DNA of 64,000 nucleotides from Anastatus disparis (GCA_017163975.1 JAFFSR010000227.1:3906001-3970000); one strand, 5' to 3'; positions 26,971 through 40,172 are shown, numbered from the stretch's first letter. The notes: generated by a model from the letters alone, not told the origin. Made by a program: numbers and translations.

Positions 26971-29892
26971 ACATTGACGAATTTACAACCTGTCGGATGC
27001 GTTTCTGTCTGCAACACAGATTTAAAAAAACTGAAGAAAAACAAGAGACATGTAACTTGTAAATAATTTACTCAGTTGTTTTTTTTCTTACATATTTGGC
27101 ATCTCGTAACATAACACTGTAAGCTATGTGCCTCAGTTCACGAACACATATATCTGGTAAACCGTTATCTCAATGAAAGATCGTACGAGAAACTTGCTTA
27201 CGCAGCTGTCATTTTTTTCTCTTTTCTTTTTATTTTCTTTATTTTTTGCCTAAATGCTACCTCGCTATATTTACTTGTAAAAGTACTGTGATATGCCCAT
27301 TGTAAGAGCATTTACATTAACGATGACTTTGTGGGTCTTGAAGAGTTTACTTCGAGAAAGGATATAAAGATATTCTTTTTATTATCACCCTGTAGTTTTA
27401 TTGATTAAAGAAAGGGACATTATGGTGTCAGTAACAATTTGATTGCTACTTAAGGTATACTTATCTTTACTCTCTTTCACTAAATTAAAGCTGTTTTATT
27501 CTCCTTCATTACAACGCTATAAACTTATGTGAAAAAATTTGATATTATTATTAAACCACAGTAATTTATAGAAAAATCTACTACTTGTTAAATGTAACGA
27601 AGTACAAGTAATTCCTACTTGTTAGGCTTAATTAGCTGAAAAAAATTCACGACTTGACGTTTACATACACTAATAGATAAAATCAATCTCTCGTGTACAC
27701 GATATTGATGTTCCAGCAAAACAAATGAAAAGTGCACCAAAAAGAAACTAAATTCTACAAGACAGCGCATGATAAATTTATTTACTTTACGTTAATATCA
27801 AACTTTCCTCAACCTCTTTTTTTTCCTAATTTTTATCAATTTTCAATTTCAACCTATCCTGTAACTGTACATGTACATCAGAGAGGTGGATTAAGCATGT
27901 AACGTATAGCACTTAATTAATAGGACGTTAAACGCTCTGTAAACCCTACATATGCCACAGTAACATTGCGAGCGAAAAGCACAACTCGTCGTTATATTAA
28001 CGAGACGCAAATGTACACGCTTGCAATTAAAATCGCTTATCCTCCATCTTCCTCGCTCTTCGGCATACAAATATACAATGTACACATACAGGAGCGGTTC
28101 ATTCTATTCTATATGGTGTATTGGTTAAACCAATGATCCAATTGTGTATGTTTTTTTTTTTGCAAGCCGCTTAGCTATATACGCGTGACCTCTATTTTTT
28201 TTATTTAACAATTTGCAAACGCAAAAAAATAGAAATATTTTTTTTTCTGCGCTCTTTTTTGGCTTTTTTATGCTTATATTTTATTTTTTGCCATTCTTTT
28301 TTTATGTATTTTGCGTACGAATTTTCCTCTTTTTTTTCGAAAAAAAGGGTATACGATACGCTGTTGATTTGTAAAACTCCCTTTTTTTTATGTGGCCGTA
28401 TGGAGCGCAAGATCAGTTTGGCTCGTGATTCAAGTGTTTACGAGTGGCTGTATAGTTTGCTTGGAGAGACAATAGGATAAATGCCCTGTTAAATCTGTTT
28501 TTATGGTATCGGAGGAAAAAAATAAACAAAAAGTCAGTTTCTAGTTTTTTGTTTGTTTAAACAAACGTTGAATAATTTTCTTTTAATAGCTTTAGGACTC
28601 ATTTTAATCGTTGTATAGGTGTTTCATGTAAAAAATATTGACTAAACTCTATATTCTAAAATTCTTTGAACTATCATTATTTAAAGTTAATAAAATTGGA
28701 ATAAATATTTTAATATAAAAAAGGATCGATCATTCTTATAATTATTTAAATTTATTGTTAAAATGTTTTATACTATTTTCAAATTATTCAAAAAACTTTT
28801 GTACTATATTCAAATTATTCATCATAAAAAATATTAATTAATCAATATTAGTTTATCATTTAACTATACATAATAAATTACAAAATTCTCCATTATTATA
28901 AAAGCTTCTACATTTAAAATATTTTAAAGTATTCTAAAACTATAATCCAGATCATTTGATTATGAGATAAAGTAAATGTGATAAAATTAATAGAAAATAT
29001 AGCAATTCTACATATCTATGATCTACAAAAAAAAATATAAAAATAACATTTTGAGGATCAAGTATCTATTGTTTACGAATTGAATAATAAAATAACGATA
29101 ATCATAATAAAGTATTGAAACTGGCGCCAATAGTAAGACGAGAATATAAGTATACGACATAAAAAGATAAAAGATAACGAAAAAAGACAAAGAAGAATAT
29201 AGTATTACACGATGTAAATAGTAATTGATAACATATATATCGCGTTGGTAGATCAATGCAATGTATTTAATGATGACGGAGTACCATATAAATGTAACTG
29301 AACTTTAATTGTTCGTACATTGTATATATGCATGAATTTACGAGCATAAATTTCTCTATAGAAACGTCACGGAGGGGCTTTGAGCGGTCATTTCGTGAAA
29401 TTGCGCGCTTTTAAACTTCAATGGGAATTTAACCAGAACAAAACGTTATGATTTACGTGTTTTAATCTAAATTATTACTAGGAAATTCTATGAATCGAAA
29501 ATTTAATTTTAACATTTTGAATGATGAATTTTTCAATTTTTTATCTAATTTTAGATCTTACATATTTATATCGTCACAGACAAGTTTATCATTTCTCCGT
29601 ATAATCTTTCAATTACTTATAAATCCGTGTACATTTGACATCTTACCATGTTTACCAATACTTTGGTAAAACAAACATCCATACACTCACATATGAAATA
29701 GCAAAGAAACTTTAGCTGAGAACTTTATAGCAAGTAATAGCGTTGTTTCTCATCCAACGAAAACTTCCTTGTCACTAACATGTTAAGTCTAAAATTGAGA
29801 GAGCCCACCATATACATGCATATATGAGCACATGCATAGAGAGATAGAATTTACGAAGCTCGTTTTAAACAGTTAGAATTTCCTCCTATACG

Positions 29893-29918
29893 TATATATA
29901 TATATATATATATATATA
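29893..29918. repeat. (TA)n microsatellite, symmetric ends
   Basis: About thirteen TA units bounded by CG on the left (ACG) and CG on the right (ACG), making the whole tract a palindrome of the form CGTATA...TATACG. Confidence 0.85.
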
Positions 29919-30378
29919 CGTAGTTGGCACGTTTGAATTTTGGAGGGAAAACGTTTAATGTTGCCTGTTGTTATATTATACGTTAACCTGGGAAACTCAT
30001 TATCAAAGTTAAGCTCCGTGTATGTGTATTGCAGACCTTGTGATCGCTTATGTGTGTTATTTAGTTCATGTATAGAGCCGGTCTTCCATGGGATGTATTT
30101 GTTTTTCCTATTTGTAACGAGATATTATCATAACGAGTATCTCTATTATCATTTTTTCTCATATTATATAGATTTGTATTAAATGTAAAATATAAAATTC
30201 AGGGTATAGGAAATATCGCTGCTTACAAAAGAGATAAAGATTTTCAATACCACTCGACATCGATGAGCTACTTTGTATTATATTTATGGTAATAAGAATC
30301 TCAATACTTATAGACAATGTAATACTTTTTTTTTCTCTTAATTGGTTATTATTTTCCTTATTCTTTCATATTGTACAG

Positions 30379-30481
30379 GTTGGATTGGTGTACGAAGCTA
30401 GCGTTACGCTTTGCTTTGTTTGCCGTGATAATAGCCAGTTTAATGCGGGCGAAAATATATAGAGCGTTCTCGCGTCTATAA
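30379..30481 (+). other. Weak exon candidate with hydrophobic peptide
   Basis: A long T/C-rich tract (about 30326-30370) leads to TTGTACAG at 30378, a good 3' splice site. In phase 1 the next 33 codons are open to TAA at 30479-30481. They encode a peptide with a hydrophobic core (ALFAVIIASL) followed by basic residues, and the DNA is richer in GC than its surroundings. No donor precedes the stop, so if real it would be a terminal exon, but no clear AATAAA follows. I recognise no family. Confidence 0.15.
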
Positions 30482-31437
30482 ATAATCTGGAATACGTTTA
30501 ATCATGGTGTTTTGACTTTGAAATATTGCCCACGAGTGAGCAAGAACTGTTAAAGGCTCGGCGTCTTGAAGAAAAAGAAAGTTTGAATAATACTGTATTG
30601 ACGATTTCTTAGTCTTTGAAAATCTGTAGTTTTGAGATTTATTTTTTTTATTTTAGTTTTGTAAAACAAGATTTGTGCATATAATACTCATTTAATTCTA
30701 TATGTTTGCCTGTATAAATTTTGTATTTATTATTTCATTAGCTTAATTCTTAAATTTTGGTAAAAGAATGGAAATTAAATAACGTAATCACTGAATACTA
30801 AATTTTCATTATATCATTATGATAATTTTAATAATTTTCTCAGTAACGTAAATACTCTGCATACAAATACTCATGCGAATTCAAACTTTTGAATATTTAA
30901 TTATTAAACATCCGTGCCGCATATGGATATTTAATTATTATATGTAAATTTTGTTTTACACACAAAAAATATTCTTAAAAAAAAGATTATTTATATTATG
31001 GTGATAATCCTAGGGCAGCATTGAAAATGTTACACATTCTACTTTTATTTAAAAAAAAAAAACATGGTAACGTTTAAAAAGATAACCAATAATTTTTATT
31101 GCAACGACAGGATTTTACAACATTAGCATCGCCGAAAACATGTTACCCATAAATAAAATCAGTGATTTAAACTTGTAACAATATATTAACATATATTTAC
31201 ATATTTATGTTTATTCAAGTATTCATATAGTTACGAACAATATAATATGTGTAGCCCATATATATATATACCTATATACATATGCATATACGTATTTTTG
31301 ATTATGCATATACATGCACGAATTGTCCTCTTAACAAAATTTGTATATATTGCACATGCAGACGAGCAAAGCATACAATTGCCGCGTGTGGCGAAAGCTG
31401 CCGATTCGTTCAGAGTAACCCATTAAGTTTAACCCAA

Positions 31438-31464
31438 AGAGAGAGAGAGAGTGAGTGAGTGAGT
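31438..31464. repeat. (GA)n-(GTGA)n microsatellite
   Basis: Seven GA units grade into four GTGA units. GTGAGT hexamers occur inside it but have no pyrimidine tract upstream, so they are not splice candidates. Confidence 0.85.
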
Positions 31465-32621
31465 GCAAAGTTACATTGGTCGCGCCCGTACTTATCCGAG
31501 CAAGTAATTGTATGTCGATGCTGTATATACTGCATTAGTGGATGGGAAAGGGAAAATGCATCGTATAAACTTCTATATACGTATACGTATATATAATCAT
31601 ATTAGTGTTACATTTGCTAAAGATTTTGCTAACATATATATGTAGGTATGTGTGTGTATATACATAATATTGCAAGCTGGATATTTCATTGCTGCTCTGG
31701 TGTGACAGTGCGATAAGCGACGGAAATTTCACGTCGTCACGGATATGCTTTTTAGGATTTATGAGGCTTATCAGGCGTACCCCACTGATACCGCGAATCT
31801 TTTATAATACGCTAGGACGACATACAAAATCGTAAAGCCCTACGTGTGTGTGGATGTATGTCGTCAGACCTGGTAGGGATTCTACAGGGAAGAGCAATTT
31901 TTTTTTTAAATTTAAATAATTTGTAGAAAAAATTTTAATAATTTAGAAGTATATTTGTAACCATGATTGAACTTCAGCGATGCTACAGAATTTCATTATT
32001 ATTTAATCAAATCGATTTTTAACAATTTTTTAGATATTATTTTATTGGTAATATGGCATTTTTGATTGATTTTATTTTAAACAAAAGTTTGGTATTAATG
32101 CTATTTTTTTCTCGATGATAGTGATACATAATAAAGGTTATAAAAATTTTTATGAACGCAGTGAAAAATAAAATACCTGACTTTTGTTTCGATAATTTCG
32201 ATATTTTCATAAGCTAAAGTTTAAAAATTTGTATAAATAAATATTTAACAATCACTGTTTTTGTACAATAAATATCGTATATTAAAAAGATGTATAAATA
32301 ATGTAAAACAATATTGAAACACTTTTATTTATAAGTTGCAATTTCAAATAGTTATTTTTTTAATAATGCACGATGTCATAAAAATGTTTCAATTTATCTA
32401 ATCACTTGAATTCAACAATAAGTTTTGTTTTTTAAATTTATAATTAATTTACTTGTTAAAAATATACATCAATACACCTTTGATCGTGGTAATCCGAAAA
32501 ATGATTTCTTTTAAATGCAATCCGAAATGGAATTTTTTATGACACATCAAATTTTTAGTATAAAAAAGTATTATTTCTTATAATCCTTCAAAAAACAGAA
32601 CAAATTAAAAATCGATAATCA

Positions 32622-32825
32622 TTTTCTTTTTTTTCTATTTAACGTCGCTGTATTCATGCTACCGTTGCGATGCTAATTAGCGACGGAGGTCTTTTCAGCG
32701 TGTTTGTGAGCAAAGCACATGTAACTTTCAGTGGTGCTTGTATAAATTAGCCGAGAGCGGTATTCGAACTCGGGACCTCGAGATTATGAATCCATCGTTC
32801 TACTGAATGAGCCACTGACTACCTC
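32622..32825 (-). mobile_element. tRNA-derived SINE, copy 2
   Basis: Same family as the copies at 9163, 37086, 48692 and 53431, in reverse orientation, with the T-rich complement of the tail at 32622-32640. Read on the minus strand, the tRNA head has AGTGGCTCATTCAGTAGAAC in the A-box region (diverged) and a mutated B-box, AGTTCGAATACC. CGTCGCT/AGCGACG is intact, but the first hairpin is damaged (TGAA for TGTA). With no clear target duplication, this looks like one of the older copies. It has the short AGCACC form of the body. Confidence 0.8.
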
Positions 32826-35800
32826 TTATTCAGTTACTTAATAACATATAATTTACCTATTGAGATATCAATCATCGTAATTGCATTACGTGACAATATT
32901 ATGAAAGCTCATATGAAATTTTATATGACAAATGGTTAAAATTCGTTTTTTAATTGTTATATAATTTTGTCACATATTGTCATAATAATGTGATGAAATG
33001 TTAAAGTATGATATCTTGTTCTGTCAAATTATGTTCTTGGATAGTACAAATAATTCTTTAAATTAATGATTTTTCAGTTTCGCAACGTGTAGAAATGATA
33101 ATTAATTGTCAATGTCTCGTGAAAACTTCGTCAGGACAGACATATGATTGATAATATTGAAGTGCATACGTCTCTTATTTAGGTAGGTATTCGTCGGTGT
33201 AACCTTTACGTAAGAGACATCTGAACCTGGATTTAAGTAAATGGAATAGCATTATCGATCTCAAATTTTTTTTGCAATGATAAATTGCAATATATTTACA
33301 AAATATTGATAGTGATTTGAAAACATTAATTTCTATCCTGTGCCAAATTATAAGCGTAAATAATAACAATTACAGTGGAAGCCTTAAAATTTTCATAATT
33401 AAAAGTAATGAAACAAATAATTTTATTATACGAAATATTTTTGGACGATACTCATCAGAAGAAAAGTGAGGTATGAAAATTTCTTACACAATGAAGGTGC
33501 GTGATGGTTGATACTATATATGGTTCAGCCATTGCAATAGATCATTATGACGTAATCTTAACGGTACGCATATAAGTGTTGAAGTTTTTTCTTCTTTTTT
33601 TTTATAGTCGATGCATTATATTGTTCCACAAGCGTAAAAGTATAATTATAATGTAAGAGCTGCTCGCGTAGTAAATAATATTGACTAATATGTGATTAAG
33701 ATTCGTATCTTTGGCTATTTTAATACGCATTTTCAAGTTGAACACTAAACATCGATGTATTAGATTATAGTTTAAGTAGTAATTATATACACTAATTATA
33801 CTTATTATTGAAGATTGATTTTATTTTACGTAATGCTGAAAACAAGATATTATAGCTATTAATAATGTTTTAATAAGACAGTTCTCTAATAACACGTGAT
33901 GGATCAAATCGAAGTTTACATTTGAAATGTTAATCTGATTTAGATTTTACACTTTATTTAGTCCAAGCTTAGAAGAGTCAAACATTATTAATATCTTACG
34001 ATTAAATTCTTTCAATTATCTATCTGAATATGAAAAAAAAATGAATTAAAACAAATTTTCAGTGTGTGGATATTTATATATTAAAAAAAATTTAACATAA
34101 TAGCAATATATCATGAACAATATTATACTATTAAATTAAAAAAACCGATAAACAATCACTAAAAAAATTATATTAAACAGATTCGATAGCATGTAACTGA
34201 TAAGATAAAATTACTAAAGCCTGCATTAAGATTAATAATATTAACCCTTCTACGCGTTTTCGAGAATTTCTTAAATTATTCAATCATAACTCTGAAAAAA
34301 ATCAAAGAAAAATAATGAAAATTGTCTGGTTATTTTATGCTTGTATTTATTTTTTTAAGCTATTTATGTATTTTTTTGTCAAAAGTGTAATTTGAATAAT
34401 TCTTATGATGACATGTATCGTAAACATTTTCTTTAAACATCATGAATACTTTACAATTTAGTAGATTTGAAATCTAAAAAAATACAAAAGAAAAATATAA
34501 AATATTGGCTAAGGTCAGAACAAAGGTTAAACATTTGAATAAATAAACTAAAGCGTTGTCATCATGAAAAGTATATGAGTTTCTATAAATAAAATAAATT
34601 TATTTTTCTATGACGACTGAAAACTTGAAATTTAATCCAGTATATAAACTCATCGAAGTACATTTTACAATTAATAACATTTTAATAAGATTTTATAAAA
34701 TATTTAATTATAATGATGCAAAAAAATTTTTATAAAATCTTCAAAATTTCCTGAACACTTTAAATGTAAATTTAATTAAAAATTTATCTACAATTTTTAT
34801 GATTTATCGAGCTTTTAAAAAAATGTTAATTTCTTTATTAAATTAATGTTTAGCAAGATGAAATTTTGAAAAATTTACCTCGTAATTTAACGTTTTATGT
34901 TTATTAGTTATTAAATTATTCATCATAAAACGAAGTTTAGATTCCGTTCTTTGTTTTTAATTAAAGTGCTCGTTGAAAGCCCCTCCCCCCCGGCCCGTTT
35001 AATTTACATAATAATCTAATATAGCCCGATACTTGACGCTTTCTGACCATACACTTGGTACTTATTATAAATCCGACTTATTATAGTCATGCAAGGAGTA
35101 CGTGTATACACAACACCTACATGGGTTGGTATAATATTGCGTGCTCACATAGCAGGTGACTTATACCTAAAACTCTTTTCTTCAACGTTACGGTTTCATA
35201 TGCCAACGCGAATTTTAACGGAATTTAGGTCGACCCGTTAGAGTTACATGCGTGACACAAACATTTTTAGCCTCTCCCATCTTTATTATTATTATTATTA
35301 TATGTTTTATGGCTCCTTTTTTAAAGAGATTATGATTAATTAATGTCTTAAAGTTATGAAAATAATAGCTTACAACTGATCTGCACGCAATAAAACAATT
35401 GGAAATCAATATTTCTGACCTACTTTTTACAAATTTTGCGTGAATTTGTGTAAACATAATAACAATTTTTTTTCCATTTTTTATTTTTATGTATTGGAAT
35501 ATTTTTAACTGATTCAAAACAAATTTTTTGCTTCTTTTAATTGTTACCTTGCAATTAAAACTATTTCCGTGTAAACATAATAGGAGCTAGTAAAAATAAA
35601 ATTCATTTTTTTAAATAAATTAAATTAGATTAAAATTCGGAAATGAAAAAAAAACTTTAAGAAAATTAACTAAATACGCTTTATAATTTTCAAAAGCCGA
35701 ATTAACAAATTAATACTAAAAGCAGAAAACAATAAGCCAGACAGTCTCAAGTTAAGTTCGAGCATTGTGCAATAGCGCGCGAAACTTTCAAAGTAAGCAG

Positions 35801-37074
35801 AAACAATGCTCGCACAAAGAAGCGACGCGTATTGTTAAACAAAAATGACGAAAGTTTTTCAGTACAGTGAAAAAAAAAAGTCCCTTGAAGTTCAGGTATA
35901 CAGAAAAAAAACCGTCTAGTTTAGTACAAGGAGAAAAAAAAAGCCAACAAAGGGAGTGTTGTACATGCTAATAATTTTGCTCCGTCAATAAATGCCAGAG
36001 TCTTATATGAAAACAGCGAGCAGTCCAAATTACTTCAAGCTTGCTAAAAACTGCAGTTTCATATATGGTACACGTGAAATTCATGTATTTGTATCTTCAA
36101 GATACAATACATGAATTTCACGATTTCAATGCGGTTTTTATACTGATTTTATTTTAGTTTTTTTTGTCATTTTTACGGCACTGTTGAGACATGTGTACGC
36201 GTACATAAATCTTGGGATTCATATAGAAAGATAGAAGTGGCGTTATACGGGGAGTTGTACTCCGATCGAGTGAAAAGTTTTCTTTTACTTCGAAACAGCG
36301 TTATGTGGCTTTAAGATAAGTGTGTTTTCGTTTTTCCGAAGATAATGTCGATGGGGAGGCTGAAAACATATAACTGATTGAATGATGTTTGTAAGGAAAA
36401 TTTTGTTTATGTAAAAACTTTTTGACATATGTTAGTATCTGCTTGTTTGCGGTTGATATTTTTTTTTTTGCGTATATTGGGATGAAATTCAATTTCTTGG
36501 TTGAAATATGAACCGTGTGATCAGATTGGGATGGAATGACACTAGTAAGTGAAAAAATAACAATAAGTTCGAACCTGCAAATACTTTTGACGTATGTAGA
36601 AAGCTACTCGGAAAAAGAAACTGATTTAGTACTCTTTGTTGCGATTTCAACTACGTACTTTTTTTTAGAATACTGACATTTTAAATGAATTTCACATAGA
36701 TATATTTTTCATTCACTGTTAAATCATAATCATAAACTTTTAAAATTTTGTTGTCTGTCTATTTATAATAATATAAATTATATATCACTGGGAACAAATT
36801 TTCTAAAACAGTTGCTAAAAAAATTACAAGAAAAAATAAAAAATAATTATAGGCATAAATAATTATACACATTTTAACGTATAAAATATTTCGTGTAATA
36901 TTTGGAACAATCCAATTAGCAAAACAAAAAAATTACATAAAATAACATATGAAACTAAACTCACAAGACAAAAGCATTAATGCTACACCTTGAGCTACAC
37001 AAAATATTATGTAAAATGTAACCAGAATAAAAAAAATTAATACTATGGAAAATTAACTAATTAATAATAATTAT
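32826..37074. other. AT-rich non-coding stretch
   Basis: No recognisable gene. It includes a C-rich run near 34980-34995 (CCCCTCCCCCCCGG) and an inverted pair CGAGCATTGT (35759-35768) and ACAATGCTCG (35803-35812). It also contains the strong 50-nt palindrome listed separately. The ten ATT units near 35281-35300 encode the Ile run in a minus-strand frame. Confidence 0.55.
36073..36122. other. 50-nt near-perfect palindrome (hairpin)
   Basis: The left arm begins CGTGAAATTCATGTATT and the right arm ends AATACATGAATTTCACG. The arms, 24 and 25 nt, are complementary throughout except for one bulged T in the left arm, and meet at a minimal loop around a central C. Pairing stops abruptly outside both ends. 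It is too short and its loop too tight for a standard pre-miRNA. A cruciform-prone palindrome, a tiny fold-back element or a template-switch product are alternatives. Confidence 0.75.
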
Positions 37075-37085
37075 AAACTAATTTT

Positions 37086-37294
37086 TTTATTTTTTATTTT
37101 ATTTGACGTCGCTGTATTTATGCTATCGTTGCGATGCTAACTGGCGACGGAGGTTTCTCAGTGTTTTTGTGAAAAAAGCACATGTAACGTACAGTGGTGC
37201 TTGCTTGTACAAATTAGCCGAGAGTGGGATTCGAACTCGAATCCTCGAGATTATGAATCCATCGCTCTACCGACTGAGCCACTGACGACCTATG
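37086..37294 (-). mobile_element. tRNA-derived SINE, copy 3
   Basis: Reverse-orientation family member with an intact A-box (TGGCTCAGTCGG on the minus strand) and B-box (AGTTCGAATCC). The 11-bp AAACTAATTTT at 37075-37085 is repeated exactly at 37295-37305 as the target-site duplication. The body has the AGCAAGCA duplication shared with copy 1. One arm of the 3' hairpin has changed to GGCGACG. A short peptide frame on the plus strand here is just the antisense of the tRNA head. Confidence 0.88.
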
Positions 37295-37305
37295 AAACTA
37301 ATTTT

Positions 37306-39435
37306 AATATATACAATAGTAATAGCAACTACTCTTATTGGAAATTATGTAATAATTACAGTAGAGTTTTGACAAATATAACTATATATAAACATTCGAG
37401 TAGATGACTTTTAAATTTTCATTATTATTTATTTATCGTTATCTTAATCAAAATTTTAATTAAAAATTTAAAGCATTATCAAATAATTTAACCGTACAAA
37501 TTTTCAATTTAAAACCGCCATTAACTTTAATCCGTTTTTTCAATGATAACAAAGTACACGAAACACAATCAAATTAAATCCTAAACAAATCTTCAATTTT
37601 AGTAAAAAGCTCGAAACATTTAAGAACGTTTTCTTCGTTTCATTGTACACAAAACCATTTGGCTAAAAGTGAATAGCAAGCAAAGAGAACCCGCACACGC
37701 AGTTCGTGTGACAACCTCACCGAAATACTAGATAAAGATACGCGTATACACGTTGGGAGAATCAAGTGCAGCAGGTTGCATCAAAAGCTTTTCACTTATT
37801 GTTTCATTTAGATGTTTTAAATTGTATATCATATATAAGAAAATTCATTATTTCATCGCGGAAAACAAGGGAAATGGAGTTTTGAGTTGAGAGAATGAAG
37901 GAGCAATTATTAATATCAAATGAAAGTTCGTTTAGATAAGACAACGGGATTCGTTTGCTTTGACAAAAAATAAAGTAAAGCAATGATTAATTTTCTTTAT
38001 TTTGCGTGTCGTAAATTTTGGAAATTGCAAAAAGTAACTTCATTATCAGACGTTATAATGGTAGTTTGTATTTAACTTGCGCATTAAATTTATGATTGTT
38101 TTTTATTGTTCATTTCAATTTGGTATATTTGTGTATACTTTCAGATTATGAAATGTTATTTAATTAATAAAGTTAAACAAATTTTATGAACTTATTAACT
38201 TTACTAATTAATTAAGCTATGCTTCCTGGAAAATTTTATACTAATGTACTTGATAATATAATTAATAAAATATTTACTATAATTTAATCTGCATGGAAAG
38301 AATTGTTTTATAAAAATTACGATAATCGTACCAGTAATTTTCACAATACCACTTTTTAAATTTTATGAGGTATATCATTACAATAATTAAAGAAAAAAAT
38401 TTGCTGTAATTTTCAAGCACAATCTCGTGATAAATTTTATTGAAAAATTCTTTCCGCGTTTATAAATTATTTATTTAAAAATTATTAATACAAAATGAAA
38501 TTTATCTTATGATATTTTACTGTTAATTGTTTAAGCAAAAATAACAATTATAAATACTTAATCTATTAACCGTTACTTTAACGGTTATAAAAACATAATC
38601 TATGTTTTACCTCTTGATAAAAAGTAAACACCTTATAAGTATCATCCAGGACTACATTATTCAAAATTTAAATCTTTGTTTACGTATACAAAATTAAGAA
38701 AAAAAAAGATTACTTTGAAATATTTAAAATTCCATATTATTAAATTCCATTAAATTTATTCATACAAGCAGAAAAAATCACTTTCCACCGACCCGCGCTT
38801 CATTCTTTAAATATCAACTGAAAAATCAAATCGAAACAAAAAGTTAATATTTCAATTTATTAGAAAGTATATCATTCTCTCCAAGTCATGAACCCGCAAT
38901 AAATGCAACCTTATATACGCATTCGCTCTATTTCCAACGCAGCTGCCTATTACATATAAATAGGAAGTTAGAAAGCGAAAACATTCTTTTTCCATTTCAT
39001 TTAAGTATCGAGAATCATCGTGCTCATTGATAATCGGTTAATAAAAGACCACTGTTGTAACGAGCGCTCATACGATACCATAAGGAAAACCGTTAGGATT
39101 ACGCAAATCGATAGAGTATATACATCTTGTGTAATAGTTTGGCGCCCTCGATTGACAAAGCCCATGACCAGAGTTACAAGCAAATCACTGCTCAACGGCC
39201 GGCTTTACTTTCTTCGATTCCTCGCTTCCTACTGTACGCTGGAACGCGTGGGCTGTGACTATAGTTATACCGAACCAAGGTCAATGAGGGTTCTTGACCG
39301 AACCTACGCGTATTCTAATACAAGCGAGATGGAATTGAGATTGTTTTAAAATTATCGAAAAGCGTTTGAGAGAATAGAAAGTTTAAATCAATGATTTATG
39401 TATTCCGATTTATATTATTGTAAATGCCGGGTTAG
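37306..39435. other. AT-rich non-coding stretch
   Basis: No recognisable gene. Near 39000-39350 the GC content rises and a plus frame of 109 codons (39020-39349, opening at GTG) overlaps an antisense frame opening at TTG. Neither has an ATG near its start, a splice context or a familiar motif. Confidence 0.5.
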
Positions 39436-39510
39436 ACTTACGTGATAAGTTTAGGAATTGATGGAGACCTTAATTATCCACTCACCTGAAACACAAAAGA
39501 AATGAATATG
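39436..39510 (-). promoter_or_regulatory. Candidate recursive splice site with RS-exon
   Basis: On the minus strand a pyrimidine-rich tract ending TTCTTTTGTGTTTCAG (CAG at 39488-39486) is joined directly to GTGAGT (39485-39480). A second donor, GTAAGT, at 39441-39436 follows CAC, leaving a 44-nt segment (39485-39442) with stops in all three frames. This repeats the architecture at 20318-20400, including GTGAGT at the junction and GTAAGT at the downstream donor. It supports a minus-strand transcript spliced in steps. It could instead be a short cassette exon beginning with GTGAGT; the all-frame stops then imply a non-coding or NMD-inducing exon. Confidence 0.5.
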
Positions 39511-40172
39511 AGCAATTTTAATGCGACATTGTTACCGAATTTTATATTTCGAATTAATAAAGTACATTTATTAAAGATATTATTTAGTTGGTACATCGAT
39601 TTAAAATCGTAATGAAAGCTTTGATAATTTAATAATACTCCCGATTAATGCCTGCAAATCGAGCGTTAAAGAAAATTTAAAGTCAAGATGGCTAAAGTGA
39701 AAGTATACGTATGCTTGTCTTCGTGTATTCAAATAAAGCAAAGCTAATAATTTACTTTATATCTGAACCAAGAATCATTGCAGATAAACTATTCCATTGT
39801 ATTTTAAAAGACTGTTGTTGCTTTTGTTTCGTTGTCCTATCAAAAAGTCATTTTTTCAAGATTTAGTTTTTTGATTATCCGTCTGTATTATTGTTCAGAA
39901 ATAGAATATAGCAATCGATGCTGAATAATTGCTAGACGTGATAAAGCTTTACTAAAGTCATGTAGATGTATTTATCGTTGAGGCACTTTTAAATAACTGT
40001 CAAATCTGTTTAACGAGGATAATTTTAAAAATACAATGAACAAAAAATACATAACAATACGATATTTAATTCGATGAGCAAATACAACCAACCATACAAA
40101 TACATTTTTTAAAAGTAGAAATAAAAGAAATAAAAATCATCGAGTAAAATAATGTATACGTAGAATGATAGC
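39511..40172. other. AT-rich non-coding stretch
   Basis: I see nothing specific between the candidate ratchet point and the fold-back element. Confidence 0.6.

Larger units (their letters stand above)
26602..32621. other. AT-rich non-coding stretch with microsatellites
   Basis: No recognisable gene apart from the weak exon candidate at 30379. It holds a compound (TA)n(TG)n repeat near 26925-26970, a (TA)n tract near 29893-29918, a 16-bp palindrome GTTTGTTTAAACAAAC at 28551-28566, and a (GA)n(GTGA)n tract near 31438-31464. A patch at about 31740-31890 is less AT-rich than its surroundings and could be regulatory; nothing in it is identifiable. Confidence 0.55.

Noticed and set aside
39020..39349. 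109-codon plus-strand frame in a GC-richer patch
   Set aside because: It opens at GTG with no early ATG and an antisense frame overlaps it. I see no recognisable family, so I treat it as chance, though the composition is slightly unusual.
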